Shown here piece after piece: positions 53,279 through 62,411 of a DNA stretch of 64,000 bases; positions within the stretch are counted from its first letter, which is position 1, and the number at the start of each line of letters is the position of its first letter. Where the stretch lies: the NCBI GenBank assembly GCA_002025645.1, contig CP018783.1:1860001-1924000 (forward strand), in the 5' to 3' direction. The DNA comes from Curtobacterium pusillum. Its GTDB lineage: Bacteria; Actinomycetota; Actinomycetes; Actinomycetales; Microbacteriaceae. The translations under genes and the position numbers were made by a program. The notes beneath the pieces are model-generated. The model did not search any database and was not told the origin of the DNA. It worked only from the letters and a program-made list of their open reading frames with translations.

Positions 53279-54603
53279 CAGTCGCGCAGGAAGAGCTCGA
53301 CGACGGGCACCGCGACGTCCGGCCGCACGATCGGCAGCGTGAGCGTCAGCGTCCCGGCCGGCTGCCCGCCGAGCCCGGTGTTCTGCGCGCGGGTCCCCGG
53401 CGGGATCTCCCGGTAGTGGATCTCGGACGCGTCGTTGAGCAGCTGCGCGTACTCGACCTTCCCGGCGAGGTCGGGCAGGTGCACGTGTTCGAACGGCCAC
53501 GTGAACAGGTGCAGGTACAGCCGGTTGCCGTTCTGCGTGTAGACGGTGCCGTCGGGCGCAGTGAAGGACGACGGCCCGGCGCCGTAGACGGACCGGTCGT
53601 GCCGGCGCATCCAGTCGCCGATCCCGGCGAGCGCCGACCGTGCGACCCCGTCGAACTCGCCGCGACCGGTCGGCCCGACGTTGAGGAGCATGTTCCCGTT
53701 GTTCGACACCCCGTCGACGAGCATCCGGACGAGCAGGTCGGTGCTCTTGACGTTGAGGTTGTCGCGGTCGTAGCCCCACGAGCCGTTCAGGGTCTGGCAG
53801 GCCTCCCACGGCACCTGGACGCCGTCGACCTCCATCGGCTTGTCCGGCTGGTACTGCTCGGGCGTCACGATGTCGCCGGGCAGGTCGAGCCGGTCGTTGA
53901 CGATGATGCCGGGCTGGAGCCGCCTGGTCAGCGCCAGCAGCTCCTCGGATCCCCAGTCGTCGCGGCCCTTGCCACCCCAGATGTCCTCGTGGTCGTTGTC
54001 GCGGTACGAGAAGTCGTAGAACAGGTAGTCGATCCGCCCGTAGTCGGTCAGCAGTTCCTCCACCTGTCCATGGAGGTACGAACGGTAGCGGGCCATGTCA
54101 CGGCCCTCGTTCAGCGCCGCGATCGCCGCGTCCCCGTCGTCCCGTCGCGGGTGCACGCCGTCGATGGTGAAGTCCGGGTGGTGCCAGTCGATGAGCGAGT
54201 GGTAGAAGCCGACCCGCAGTCCCTCGGCGCGGACGGCGTCGACGAACTCACGCACGATGTCCCGACCGAACGGGGTGTTCGTGGACTTGTAGTCGGTCAG
54301 TGCGCTGTCCCAGAGCGCGAAGCCCTCGTGGTGCTTCGTGGTGAGGACGACGTACTTCATCCCCGCCTCGCGGGCGCGGCGGGCCCAGTCGGCGGCGTCG
54401 AACAGGTCCGGGTCGAAGTGGTCGAAGTACTTCTGGTAGTCGGCGTCGGTGATCCGCTCGCGGTTCTTGACCCACTCGTGCCGTGCAGGCAGGGCGTAGA
54501 GCCCCCAGTGGATGAACATGCCGAACCGGTCGTGGGTGAACCAGGCGGGCAGACCGTTCGCGTCGGGGTCGACCTGCGGCGATGCGGGTGCGGTGATGGT
54601 CAT
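53278..54603 (-). CDS. alpha-L-fucosidase, GH29
   Basis: 441-residue retaining fucosidase. N-terminal 'WFTHDRFGMFIHWGLYALP', 'YVVLTTKHHEGFALWDS' and 'GNMLLNVGPTGRGE' define the family. The expected nucleophile is the Asp of 'LFYDFSY' (about residue 197). No signal peptide, so it works in the cytoplasm on imported fucosides. ATG 54603; no clear ribosome-binding site is needed if it is coupled to the permease gene 33 bp upstream. Confidence 0.93.
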   Translation of the reverse strand: MTITAPASPQVDPDANGLPAWFTHDRFGMFIHWGLYALPARHEWVKNRERITDADYQKYFDHFDPDLFDAADWARRAREAGMKYVVLTTKHHEGFALWDSALTDYKSTNTPFGRDIVREFVDAVRAEGLRVGFYHSLIDWHHPDFTIDGVHPRRDDGDAAIAALNEGRDMARYRSYLHGQVEELLTDYGRIDYLFYDFSYRDNDHEDIWGGKGRDDWGSEELLALTRRLQPGIIVNDRLDLPGDIVTPEQYQPDKPMEVDGVQVPWEACQTLNGSWGYDRDNLNVKSTDLLVRMLVDGVSNNGNMLLNVGPTGRGEFDGVARSALAGIGDWMRRHDRSVYGAGPSSFTAPDGTVYTQNGNRLYLHLFTWPFEHVHLPDLAGKVEYAQLLNDASEIHYREIPPGTRAQNTGLGGQPAGTLTLTLPIVRPDVAVPVVELFLRD

Positions 54604-54636
54604 GGGGCCAGTGTTCCTTTCAGAGTGGGGCGGGTG

Positions 54637-55554
54637 TCAGCGGCCGCCGAGGCCGGAGGTGACGATGCCCTTGACGAGGTGCTTCTGGAGCAGGACGAGC
54701 AGGATGACGGTGGGCAGCATCGAGATCACCGAGGCGGCCATCACGAGGTTCCACTCGGAGCCCTGCTGTCCGAAGAACTGCTGCAGGCCGAGCGGGATGG
54801 TGCCGTGGGCCTCGACGTCGTTCACGACCACGAGCGGCCAGAGGAACGAGTTCCAGTACGAGATGAACGAGAACACGGCGAGGACGGCCATGGTCGGTCG
54901 GGCGAGCGGGAGCATCACCGAGAAGAACGTCCGGATCGCTCCGGCACCGTCGACCCGGGCGGCATCGTCGAGCTCCTGCGGAACGGTGAGGAAGAACTGC
55001 CGGACGAGGAACGCGCCGAGGGCCGTGAACGCCCACGGGATGATGAGCGCCTGGAACGTGTCGACCCAGCCGAAGCCCTGCATCATCACGTACATCGGGA
55101 TGACGAGGACGTCCTGCGGGATCATCAGCGTGACGAGGAACAGCAGGAACACGGTGTTCCGTCCACGCCAGCGCAGCCGCGAGAACGCGTACCCGGAGAG
55201 CACGGCCACGGCGACGTTGATCGCGGTCCCGACCGCCGCCACGAACACCCCGTTCAGGATGAACCGCGCGAACGGCAGGTACGTGAACGCCTGCACGTAG
55301 TTGTCCCACTCGAGCGAGCGGCCCCAGAGCGTCGGTGGGGTGGTGAACACCTGGTCCGCCGGCTTCAGGCTCGTCGCCACCATGTAGATGAGCGGCGAGA
55401 CGAACAGCAGTGCGACGAGGCAGAGCAGGGCGTACCCGATCGCGTGCCGCACCCGTCCGGGGCGTGGTGCCGACCGGGTCCGGGCGACGGCGCGGGGGTT
55501 GACCGTCCGGTTCGACGTCGTGGCGCCGAGGCCACCACGGACTGCTTCACTCAT
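54637..55554 (-). CDS. fucoside ABC transporter, permease 2 (MalG-like)
   Basis: 305 residues, six membrane helices. The EAA loop begins 'DDAARVDGAGAIRTFF' and the signature 'SPLIYMVATSLKP' opens the first helix region. ATG 55554 lies inside the end of permease 1 (8-nt overlap). No dedicated ATPase is encoded here; such CUT1 importers often share an MsiK-type ATPase made elsewhere. Confidence 0.94.
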   Translation of the reverse strand: MSEAVRGGLGATTSNRTVNPRAVARTRSAPRPGRVRHAIGYALLCLVALLFVSPLIYMVATSLKPADQVFTTPPTLWGRSLEWDNYVQAFTYLPFARFILNGVFVAAVGTAINVAVAVLSGYAFSRLRWRGRNTVFLLFLVTLMIPQDVLVIPMYVMMQGFGWVDTFQALIIPWAFTALGAFLVRQFFLTVPQELDDAARVDGAGAIRTFFSVMLPLARPTMAVLAVFSFISYWNSFLWPLVVVNDVEAHGTIPLGLQQFFGQQGSEWNLVMAASVISMLPTVILLVLLQKHLVKGIVTSGLGGR

Positions 55555-56524
55555 AGTGCACCCACCGCTTCTGGCCGAGGAACTGGATGGCCGTGATCCC
55601 GAGGATGATGACGAACAGCACCCAGGCACCGGCCGATGCCAGGCCGAGCTGCTGGTTCTGGAACCCGGTGTTGTAGATGTACTGCACGAGGGTCTCGGTC
55701 GCGGTGCCCGGTCCGCCCTTCGTCAGGACGAACGGCTGGACGAACACCTGGAACGAGGTGATCAGCGTCATCATCGTCGCGAAGAACACGGACGGCGAGA
55801 TGAGCGGGAACTTGATGGCCCAGAAGGTCTGCCAGGCGTTCGCTCCGTCGAGCTGCGAGGCCTCGATCTGGTTCTCCGGCACGGCGTCGAGCGCTGCGGA
55901 GAAGATGAGCATGTTGTAGCCGAAGCCCTGCCACACGCTCATCGCGACGATGGCGAGCATCGCCCAGTGCTCGTCGGCGAGGAAGTTCGGCGCGTGCACC
56001 CCGACCGTGGACTGCAGGGACGCGTCGATCGCGCCACCGGGCTGGTACAGCATCCGCCACACCACGACGTTCGCGACGATCGGAGTGATGGTCGGGATGA
56101 AGAACAGGACGCGGAAGACGTGCCGACCGGCGATCCGCGGCGTCAGCCAGGCGGCGAGCCCGAGCGACACGACGAGGTTCAGCGGCACGTACAGCACCAC
56201 GAACAGCGCCGTGTTGAGCGCGACGGTGCGGAAGACCGGGTCGCCGAAGAGCCGGGCGTAGTTCTCGATGCCGGCCCAGCTGCGTTCCCCGAGCATCGGC
56301 CAGTTCATGAAGCTGACGACGAGGGACGCGACGATCGGGAACGCGGTGAAGACGACGAGGCCGATCGAGTGCGGGGCGGCGAAGGCGGCGCCCCACCAGG
56401 AGCGGCGCCCGAGCGCGCTCGTGTCCTCGCCGCCCTTCCGCCGTGGGGTGGCGGTCCCGACCGCGACCGCGGTCGCGACCGCGGGGACGGCCGCTTCGGC
56501 CGGTGGGTCCTGGATGGTGGTCAT
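55547..56524 (-). CDS. fucoside ABC transporter, permease 1 (MalF-like)
   Basis: 325 residues with six membrane helices. 'ASLVVSFMNWPMLG' and the EAA loop 'EASQLDGANAWQTFW' mark a CUT1 sugar permease. ATG 56524. It is separated from the upstream binding-protein gene by 107 bp containing a family-A hairpin, which probably lowers permease relative to binding protein. Confidence 0.94.
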   Translation of the reverse strand: MTTIQDPPAEAAVPAVATAVAVGTATPRRKGGEDTSALGRRSWWGAAFAAPHSIGLVVFTAFPIVASLVVSFMNWPMLGERSWAGIENYARLFGDPVFRTVALNTALFVVLYVPLNLVVSLGLAAWLTPRIAGRHVFRVLFFIPTITPIVANVVVWRMLYQPGGAIDASLQSTVGVHAPNFLADEHWAMLAIVAMSVWQGFGYNMLIFSAALDAVPENQIEASQLDGANAWQTFWAIKFPLISPSVFFATMMTLITSFQVFVQPFVLTKGGPGTATETLVQYIYNTGFQNQQLGLASAGAWVLFVIILGITAIQFLGQKRWVHYE

Positions 56525-56570
56525 GCGACGACCTCCTCGTCGTTCGCGCGGTCCTGAACAGGGGATGGAT

Positions 56571-56614
56571 CGGACGGGAGGCGCGGGGCGGGGTCGACCC
56601 GCGCCTCCCGTCCG
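56571..56614 (-). terminator. family-A hairpin between binding-protein and permease genes
   Basis: A 17-bp perfect stem, CGGACGGGAGGCGCGGG (56571-56587) with its complement (56598-56614). It starts 17 bp past the binding-protein stop inside an otherwise continuous operon, so partial termination is likely. Confidence 0.85.
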
Positions 56615-56631
56615 GGGACTGGTTCAGCTGG

Positions 56632-57870
56632 TCACTGCGTGCCGAGCTGGCCGGCGATGGAGGACATCGTCTCCTTGCCGGAGGTCTGCCCGTTCACCGC
56701 CTGCAGCGCGTACTGCGTGAACAGCTGCGAGAGCTGGTCGCTCTGCTTGTTCCCGAGGAGCGGTGACGACTTCGCGAGCGCCGCCTTGAGCGCCGGCTCG
56801 GCACCGTCGATGCCGGCGCTGGAGTACCACGCCGCCTGCGCCGCCGTGCGTCCGGGGAAGGCCCGACCCTGCTCCGCGAGCGAGGTCAGGACCTTCTCGC
56901 TGGTCATCGTCTGGACGGCCTTGAACGCCTGCTCCGGGTACTTGCACTGCTTCGAGACGCCGAAGCCGGAGCCGGCGGCGAAGGTCGACGGACCGGACGT
57001 CCCGGCGGGGAGCGTCGTGACGCCGAGGTCGAACTTCACCTTGGCCTTCTGGCTGATGAGCGACCACGGACCGTCGGTGTACATCGCGACCTTGCCGGCG
57101 GCGAAGTCGTTGCCCGACGTGGAGCCGTCCGACGATGCCTCGGTCGCGTAGCCCTTCTTCACCAGGCTCGCGAGCCAGTCGAGGCCGTCCGCGAACTTCG
57201 TGTCCGTCGCGTCGAGCTTGCCGCTGGACGTGATGACCCGGCCGCCGTTGTAGCCGTAGACCAGCGACTCGAGGTTCAGGTCGCTGACCGTCGAGCCGAA
57301 CATCGTGACGCCCTTGGCCTTCAGCGCGGCGCCGGCGGCCTCGAAGTCGTCGACGGTCCAGCCGGGCTTCGGCTCGGCCACGCCGGCCTTCTTGAAGACG
57401 TCCTTGTTGTAGAACATCATGATGGGCCCGGTGTCGTACGGCAGCCCGTAGAGCTTCCCGTCGACCTTCATGCCGTCGAGGGCGGTGCTGTCGAACGCGG
57501 ACAGGTCGGTGCCGTCCTGCTTCGCGAGGTCGTCGAGCGGCAACAGCGACGACGTGTAGTTCGCGGCGCGCAGGGACTGCATGCTCACGACGCACTGGGC
57601 GCTCCCGGCGCTCAACTGCGTGCTGAGCTTCGTGAAGTAGTTCTCGAACGGCGCGCCCTGGATCGTCAGGGTGATGCCGTCCTCGCTCTTCACGGTGTCG
57701 GCGACCTTCTGCCAGGCGGCCTTGTCCTCCTTCCCGGCGATCCACATGGACCAGGTCAGGGCGTCCTTCGACTGGCTCCCGCCGGCACTGCTGCCGGAGG
57801 AACAGCCGGTGAGCACGAGGGCCGCGGCAGCTGCCGCCGCGAGCCCGGCGAACATCCGTCGTCGTTGCAT
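56632..57870 (-). CDS. fucoside ABC transporter, substrate-binding lipoprotein
   Basis: 412-residue extracellular solute-binding protein family 1. Signal 'MQRRRMFAGLAAAAAAALVL' ends in lipobox LTGC. Family blocks: 'YGLPYDTGPIMMFYNKDVF', 'AAGKVAMYTDGPW' and 'KQCKYPEQAFKAV'. ATG 57870 with GGAG upstream. Lies 50 bp after fuconate dehydratase. The fucoside ligand is inferred from the operon. Confidence 0.93.
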   Translation of the reverse strand: MQRRRMFAGLAAAAAAALVLTGCSSGSSAGGSQSKDALTWSMWIAGKEDKAAWQKVADTVKSEDGITLTIQGAPFENYFTKLSTQLSAGSAQCVVSMQSLRAANYTSSLLPLDDLAKQDGTDLSAFDSTALDGMKVDGKLYGLPYDTGPIMMFYNKDVFKKAGVAEPKPGWTVDDFEAAGAALKAKGVTMFGSTVSDLNLESLVYGYNGGRVITSSGKLDATDTKFADGLDWLASLVKKGYATEASSDGSTSGNDFAAGKVAMYTDGPWSLISQKAKVKFDLGVTTLPAGTSGPSTFAAGSGFGVSKQCKYPEQAFKAVQTMTSEKVLTSLAEQGRAFPGRTAAQAAWYSSAGIDGAEPALKAALAKSSPLLGNKQSDQLSQLFTQYALQAVNGQTSGKETMSSIAGQLGTQ

Positions 57871-57920
57871 CGGAGTCTCCACTTCGTCGTGGTGATCGGG
57901 TGAGGGTGTGGGTGTGTTGG

Positions 57921-59255
57921 TCAGGCGACGCGGACCGCGTCGGGGATCGACTCGGTCGAACCGGCCCAGACCGGGCCGTCCGGGTACGAGTACGTGGCGA
58001 GGGAGTCGGCGAGCATCTCGGTCCCGGCGCCGGGGGCGGTCGGGGGCCAGTACTGACCGTCGTGCACGTCGACAGGAGTCACGAAGTGCTCGTGCAGGTG
58101 GTCGACGTACTCGATGCACCGGGTGTCGAGGTCACCGGTGAGGGCGACCGCGTCGAACATCGACAGGTGTTGGACTGCCTCGCACAGTCCGACTCCGCCG
58201 GCGTGCGGGCAGACCCGGACGCCGTGCTTCGCGGCGAGGAGCAGGATCGCGAGGTTCTCGTTCACGCCGGCGACCCGGGTCGCGTCGATCTGCAGCACGG
58301 ACATCGAGTTGGCCTGGATCAGCTGCTTCGCGATCACCCGGTTCGCCATGTGCTCCCCCGTCGCGACCGGGATCGGGGCGATGCGGCGGGCGATCTCGGC
58401 GTGCGCGAGGACGTCGTCGGGGCTCGTCGGCTCCTCGACCCAGGCCACGTCGAACTGCTCGAGCCGCTCGATCCACGCCACCGCTTCGTCGACGTCCCAG
58501 CGCTGGTTGGCGTCGATCGCGATCCGGATGTCCGGGCCGACCGTGGCGCGGGCGATGCCCATCCGGCGGACGTCCTCGTCGACGTCGCCGCCGACCTTGA
58601 GCTTGATCTGGGCGAAGCCCTCGTCGACGGCCTCGCGACAGAGGCGGGCGAGCTTCTCGTCGTCGTAGCCGAGCCAGCCGGGGGTGGTCGTGTAGGCCGG
58701 GTACCCCTCTCGTTCGAGTCGGCGCTTCCGCTCGGCTCGGAGCGGGACCGCGGCCTCGAGGAGGCCCCGCGCCTCGGCCGGGGTGATCGCGTCCGACAGG
58801 TACCGGAAGTCCACCAGGTCGACGAGCTCGTCGGGCGTGAGGTCGGCGAGCAGCGCCCACAGCGGTTGCCCGGCGCGCTTCGCCCGGAGGTCCCAGAGGG
58901 CGTTCACCACCGCACCGATCGCCATGTGCATGACGCCCTTCTCCGGGCCGAGCCAGCGGAGCTGCGAGTCGTGCACGAGGGTGCGCCACGTGCCGCCCAT
59001 GTCGGCGAGGACCGCTTCGGCGTCGGCGCCCACGACGTGCTCGCGGAGGGCTGCGATCGCCGCTTCCTGCACCTCGTTGCCGCGACCGATGGTGAAGACG
59101 AACGCTGCACCGACGTGGCCGTCGAGGGCGTCGGTGGTGATCTCGACGTAGGCGGCGGAGTAGTCGGGTGCCGGGTTCATCGCGTCGGACCCGTCGTGTT
59201 CCCGCGACGTCGGGAACCGGATGTCGCGCACGCGCAGACCGGTGATGCGGCTCAT
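57921..59255 (-). CDS. L-fuconate dehydratase
   Basis: 444-residue enolase-superfamily enzyme dehydrating L-fuconate to 2-keto-3-deoxy-L-fuconate. The block '[20 protein letters not shown]', the Lys pair in '[11 protein letters not shown]', metal ligands in '[11 protein letters not shown]', '[11 protein letters not shown]' and 'TGEHMANR', and the general acid His in '[11 protein letters not shown]' match known FucD proteins very closely. ATG 59255 with AGGAG upstream. First gene of the seven-gene minus-strand fucose operon. Confidence 0.94.
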   Translation of the reverse strand: MSRITGLRVRDIRFPTSREHDGSDAMNPAPDYSAAYVEITTDALDGHVGAAFVFTIGRGNEVQEAAIAALREHVVGADAEAVLADMGGTWRTLVHDSQLRWLGPEKGVMHMAIGAVVNALWDLRAKRAGQPLWALLADLTPDELVDLVDFRYLSDAITPAEARGLLEAAVPLRAERKRRLEREGYPAYTTTPGWLGYDDEKLARLCREAVDEGFAQIKLKVGGDVDEDVRRMGIARATVGPDIRIAIDANQRWDVDEAVAWIERLEQFDVAWVEEPTSPDDVLAHAEIARRIAPIPVATGEHMANRVIAKQLIQANSMSVLQIDATRVAGVNENLAILLLAAKHGVRVCPHAGGVGLCEAVQHLSMFDAVALTGDLDTRCIEYVDHLHEHFVTPVDVHDGQYWPPTAPGAGTEMLADSLATYSYPDGPVWAGSTESIPDAVRVA

Positions 59256-59297
59256 CGTGTCTCCTGCCCGTCCGGTCTCCGTCGACCGAACGAGGTA

Positions 59298-59326
59298 ATC
59301 GAAACATCCGATGTCTCTGCTGTCAA
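59298..59326 (-). promoter_or_regulatory. fuconate dehydratase promoter with embedded operator
   Basis: On the minus strand: perfect -35 TTGACA (59321-59326), 17-bp spacer, -10 TTCGAT (59298-59303). The spacer begins with GCAGAG and holds ACATCGGATGT (59304-59314), palindromic around its central base, so bound repressor would block the promoter. Confidence 0.75.
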
Positions 59327-59393
59327 GAGCCATCTTGGTCGCGTTTTGGTCACAAGCCACCCCGAGTGACCCGATGACTGCGTGCGTGGGATT

Positions 59394-59543
59394 GGGGGTA
59401 CTTGGTGATTTCGGGCGTACCAGGTCGAAAGTTTCGACCAGGTACGCCCGTTCTCGCCTTCCATCGCACGCGTCATGGGTGAAAACGCACCAACGGCCTG
59501 GAGGCGCGGTGCGGGTCGGACCCGCACCGCGCCTCCAGGCCGT
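59394..59543. repeat. composite hairpin element, copy 2
   Basis: Two 19-bp direct repeats (59394 and 59413), an interrupted stem (59412-59450: GGGCGTACC-A-GGTCGAAA with its complement), a linker TTCCA..GCGTCATGGGTGAAAACGC, then a family-A hairpin (59493-59543). The linker matches 48066-48096 in about 24 of 30 bases. It fills the gap between the fuconate dehydratase promoter and the tetR stop. Confidence 0.75.
59493..59543 (-). terminator. family-A terminator of tetR
   Basis: A 23-bp perfect stem (59493-59515 with 59521-59543), loop TCGGA; core CCTGGAGGCGCGGTGC. It begins 11 bp past the tetR stop and insulates the fucose promoter from the exporter/tetR unit. Confidence 0.9.
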
Positions 59544-59554
59544 GCTCGCGTTGG

Positions 59555-60163
59555 TCAGGCGGCGGCGAGCCGCCCCATCTCGGCGACCACCTCACGGAGG
59601 CGGTCGGCCAGTTCGTCGCGCGACGCGACCGTGAAGCGGTGCGCTGCCTCGATGACGGCGGCCATCACGAGCGTGACGGCGGTGCGTGCCGAGTCGGCGT
59701 CGGTCCGTTCGGCGGCGACCTCGACGACGGCGAGCCGCGCCTCGGCCATCCACTGCAGCATCGTCGGCACCATCTCCGGCCGAGCCTGGACGAGCGCCTT
59801 CATGCGGCGACGGTCCTCCGGGAGGTTCACCGTCTGCGCGACGAGCTCGCAGAGATCGGACACGAGCGGTCCGGAAGCCGCGAGGAATGCCGTGCGGGCC
59901 TCGCCGGGGATCGTCGTCGTCGGCAGGCCGAGCGCCGCGTGGCCCTTCGACGGGAAGTAGTTGAAGAACGTCCGGGGTGAGACGCCCGCGGCGGCGCAGA
60001 TCTCCTCGACCGTGACGCCGGCGAGCCCGCGGTTCGTCACGAGGTCGATCGCCGCGTGGTGGATCGCCGCTCGGGTCTGCTGCTTCTTGCGCTCCCGCAG
60101 GCCGCTGTCAGCCGGGGTGGCGGCGATGTGCACCTCGGTGGTGCGTGCTTCGGTGGTGGTCAC
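59555..60163 (-). CDS. TetR-family regulator
   Basis: 202 residues. HTH at about 25-72 ('[20 protein letters not shown]', then '[21 protein letters not shown]'). GTG 60163 with AGGAG upstream. It follows the MFS exporter on the same strand, with a hairpin between. It probably represses the exporter through TTGCAG-ACG-CTGCAA at 62368. Confidence 0.92.
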   Translation of the reverse strand: MTTTEARTTEVHIAATPADSGLRERKKQQTRAAIHHAAIDLVTNRGLAGVTVEEICAAAGVSPRTFFNYFPSKGHAALGLPTTTIPGEARTAFLAASGPLVSDLCELVAQTVNLPEDRRRMKALVQARPEMVPTMLQWMAEARLAVVEVAAERTDADSARTAVTLVMAAVIEAAHRFTVASRDELADRLREVVAEMGRLAAA

Positions 60164-60182
60164 GTGCTGCTCCTGGTGCGGA

Positions 60183-60217
60183 TCGGGGCCTCCCACCCGT
60201 GCGATGGGAGGCCCCGA
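60183..60217 (-). terminator. MFS exporter terminator
   Basis: CGGGGCCTCCCA (60184-60195) pairs with TGGGAGGCCCCG (60205-60216); 12 bp plus an outer T-A pair. It lies between the exporter stop and the tetR start. Confidence 0.85.
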
Positions 60218-60222
60218 GCGGC

Positions 60223-62283
60223 CTAGTCGTCCGACGAGCCCCGCTGGACGGCGATCGAACCGGTGACGGGCGCCGTGGGCGAGCCCATGGTGTCAGCGGC
60301 CTTGACCGCCTGGACCTCGAGGTCGTCCGCCGTGCGGTCGTTGTCCGCCTGCTCCTGCAGTGCCGAGCTCTTGCGGAGCGGCGGCGCCTTGAAGAACCAG
60401 CTGAGGATGAAGGCGAGCAGGATGACCGCGAAGCCGACCCAGTAGACCGTGACGGCCGACGTGTTGAAGCCGGTCATGAACGGCCGCGTCAGGGCGGAGT
60501 CCGCACCGTTGAGGTAGGACGTGTCGCTCGTCTCGCTGCTCGAGGAGCCCTTGTCGCCCGTGCCCTTGTCGATCTGCTTCGACAGGGTCGGCGCGAGGTC
60601 CTCCACCCAGTACGTGCGCTGGGCCGAGTCGGACCAGTCGACGACGAGCTTGCCGTCCTGCACGCTGGCGTGCGCCTTGTCGGCGGCGGCGGTGAGGGCC
60701 TGCTGCTGGACCGCCTCGGGAGCACCGGCCGTGGCCTGCGTCACCTGCGCGGTCGCGGCGTCGAGGCCGGACTGCACCTGCTGCTTGATCGGCGTCACGA
60801 TCGGGTTCCAGATCTGGTCCATGACGCCCTGGTTCGCCTTCGCGCTGGCGACCGTCGGGTTGAGCGCGGCGTCGAGTGCGCTGGTCAGGTTCTTCTGGTC
60901 GGCCGTGGCGTGCAGGATGTTCGCCGGCATGATCGAGAACAGGACGCTCAGGAGCACCGCGGTGCCGAGCGTTCCGCCGATCTGGCGGAAGAACGTCGCC
61001 GAGCTGGTCGCCACACCCATGTCACGCGGCTGCACCGAGTTCTGCGAGGCGAGGGTGATGCTCTGCATGAGCTGGCCGAGGCCGAGGCCGATCAGGAACA
61101 TGCCGATCATGAGGAACCAGAGCGGCTTGTCGATCGTCATGAACGTCAGGACGACGTAGCCGATCGAGACGAGCGCCGTGCCGATCACCGGGAAGATCCG
61201 GTACTTGCCGGTGCGGGCGACGATCTGACCCGAGGCGATCGAGGCGATCATCAGACCACCGATCATCGGCAGGGTCGCGAAGCCCGACTCGGTCGGGGTC
61301 AGGCCCGTGACGATCTGCAGGTACAGCGGGATGGTCAGCATGGCGCCGAACATCGCGAAGCCCACGAGGAAGCCGAGGACCGTGGCCATCGAGAAGACAC
61401 CCGAGCGGAAGAGCTTCAGCGGGATGATCGCGTCGTCCTTCATCAGCGTCTCGATGACGAGGAAGGCGACGAGGCCGAGGGCACCGATCACGTAGCAGGC
61501 GATCGCGCCGGCCGAGCCCCAGCCCCAGGTGCGGCCCTGTTCGGCCACGAGGAGGAGCGGGACGAGGGTCACGATGACCGAGGTGGCACCCCACCAGTCG
61601 ATGCGCGGCTTGGCCTTCGCGTCGCCGAACTTCGGGAGGTGCAGGAACGCGATCACCATGAGGAGCGCGGCCACGCCGATCGGCACGTTGATCAGGAAGA
61701 CCCAGCGCCAGCCGGTGATGCCGAGGATGCTCGACGCGCCGGCGAACAGACCGCCGATGAGCGGGCCGATGACGGACGAGATGCCGAACACCGCGAGGAA
61801 GTACCCCTGGTACTTCGCGCGCTCACGCGGGGCGAGGATGTCACCCATGATCGCCAGCGGCAGCGACATCAACGCACCCGCACCGATGCCCTGGAAGGCC
61901 CGGAACGCGGCGAGCATGATCATCGAGGTCGACATCGTCGAGAGCAGCGAGCCGAGGATGAAGACCGCGATGCCGAAGATGTAGAGCGGACGACGACCGA
62001 AGACGTCGGAGAGCTTGCCGTAGATCGGCGTCGTGATGGTGCTCGCGATGAGGTACGCGGTGGTCACCCAGGCCTGCTGGTCGAGGCCGTGCAGGTCGTC
62101 ACCGATGGTGCGGATCGCCGTGCCGACGATCGTCTGGTCGAGCGACGACAGGAACATGCCGGCCATGAGGCCGTAGATGACGAGGAGGATCTGACGGTGC
62201 GACATGATCGGCTTCCCGGGCTGGCCGGCCGGGGAGCTCTGTCGTCCGCGCTGCACCTCGACGGGTGCGGTGGCAGTAGACAT
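60223..62283 (-). CDS. MFS multidrug exporter, DHA2 (EmrB/QacA) type
   Basis: 686-residue 14-helix antiporter, longer than the usual 480-520. Motif D1 'SSLDQTIVGTAIRTIGDDL', motif A 'GKLSDVFGRRPLY' and motif C 'GISSVIGPLIGGLF' are present. The extra length is a long Ala/Gln-rich loop (about 455-595) before the last helix, then a charged C-terminal tail. ATG 62283, with an 80-90-nt leader from the promoter at 62382-62411. Confidence 0.93.
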   Translation of the reverse strand: MSTATAPVEVQRGRQSSPAGQPGKPIMSHRQILLVIYGLMAGMFLSSLDQTIVGTAIRTIGDDLHGLDQQAWVTTAYLIASTITTPIYGKLSDVFGRRPLYIFGIAVFILGSLLSTMSTSMIMLAAFRAFQGIGAGALMSLPLAIMGDILAPRERAKYQGYFLAVFGISSVIGPLIGGLFAGASSILGITGWRWVFLINVPIGVAALLMVIAFLHLPKFGDAKAKPRIDWWGATSVIVTLVPLLLVAEQGRTWGWGSAGAIACYVIGALGLVAFLVIETLMKDDAIIPLKLFRSGVFSMATVLGFLVGFAMFGAMLTIPLYLQIVTGLTPTESGFATLPMIGGLMIASIASGQIVARTGKYRIFPVIGTALVSIGYVVLTFMTIDKPLWFLMIGMFLIGLGLGQLMQSITLASQNSVQPRDMGVATSSATFFRQIGGTLGTAVLLSVLFSIMPANILHATADQKNLTSALDAALNPTVASAKANQGVMDQIWNPIVTPIKQQVQSGLDAATAQVTQATAGAPEAVQQQALTAAADKAHASVQDGKLVVDWSDSAQRTYWVEDLAPTLSKQIDKGTGDKGSSSSETSDTSYLNGADSALTRPFMTGFNTSAVTVYWVGFAVILLAFILSWFFKAPPLRKSSALQEQADNDRTADDLEVQAVKAADTMGSPTAPVTGSIAVQRGSSDD

Positions 62284-62367
62284 GGGGGTCCTTCAGGGGT
62301 GCGTGTGGTGGTCGTGGTCGCGAGGGACGCCGGAGCGTTGTGGCGGGCCGATGGCGGCGGGTCAACC

Positions 62368-62411
62368 TTGCAGACGCTGCAACTTTACACCACGAGCAGG
62401 TTTGCCGCCAA
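62368..62411 (-). promoter_or_regulatory. MFS exporter promoter and TetR operator
   Basis: Minus-strand -35 TTGGCG (62406-62411), 18-bp spacer, -10 TAAAGT (62382-62387). A perfect palindrome TTGCAG-ACG-CTGCAA (62368-62382) lies over the expected transcription start. A second, GTTTGC-N7-GCAAAC (62400-62418), straddles the -35. Confidence 0.65.
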
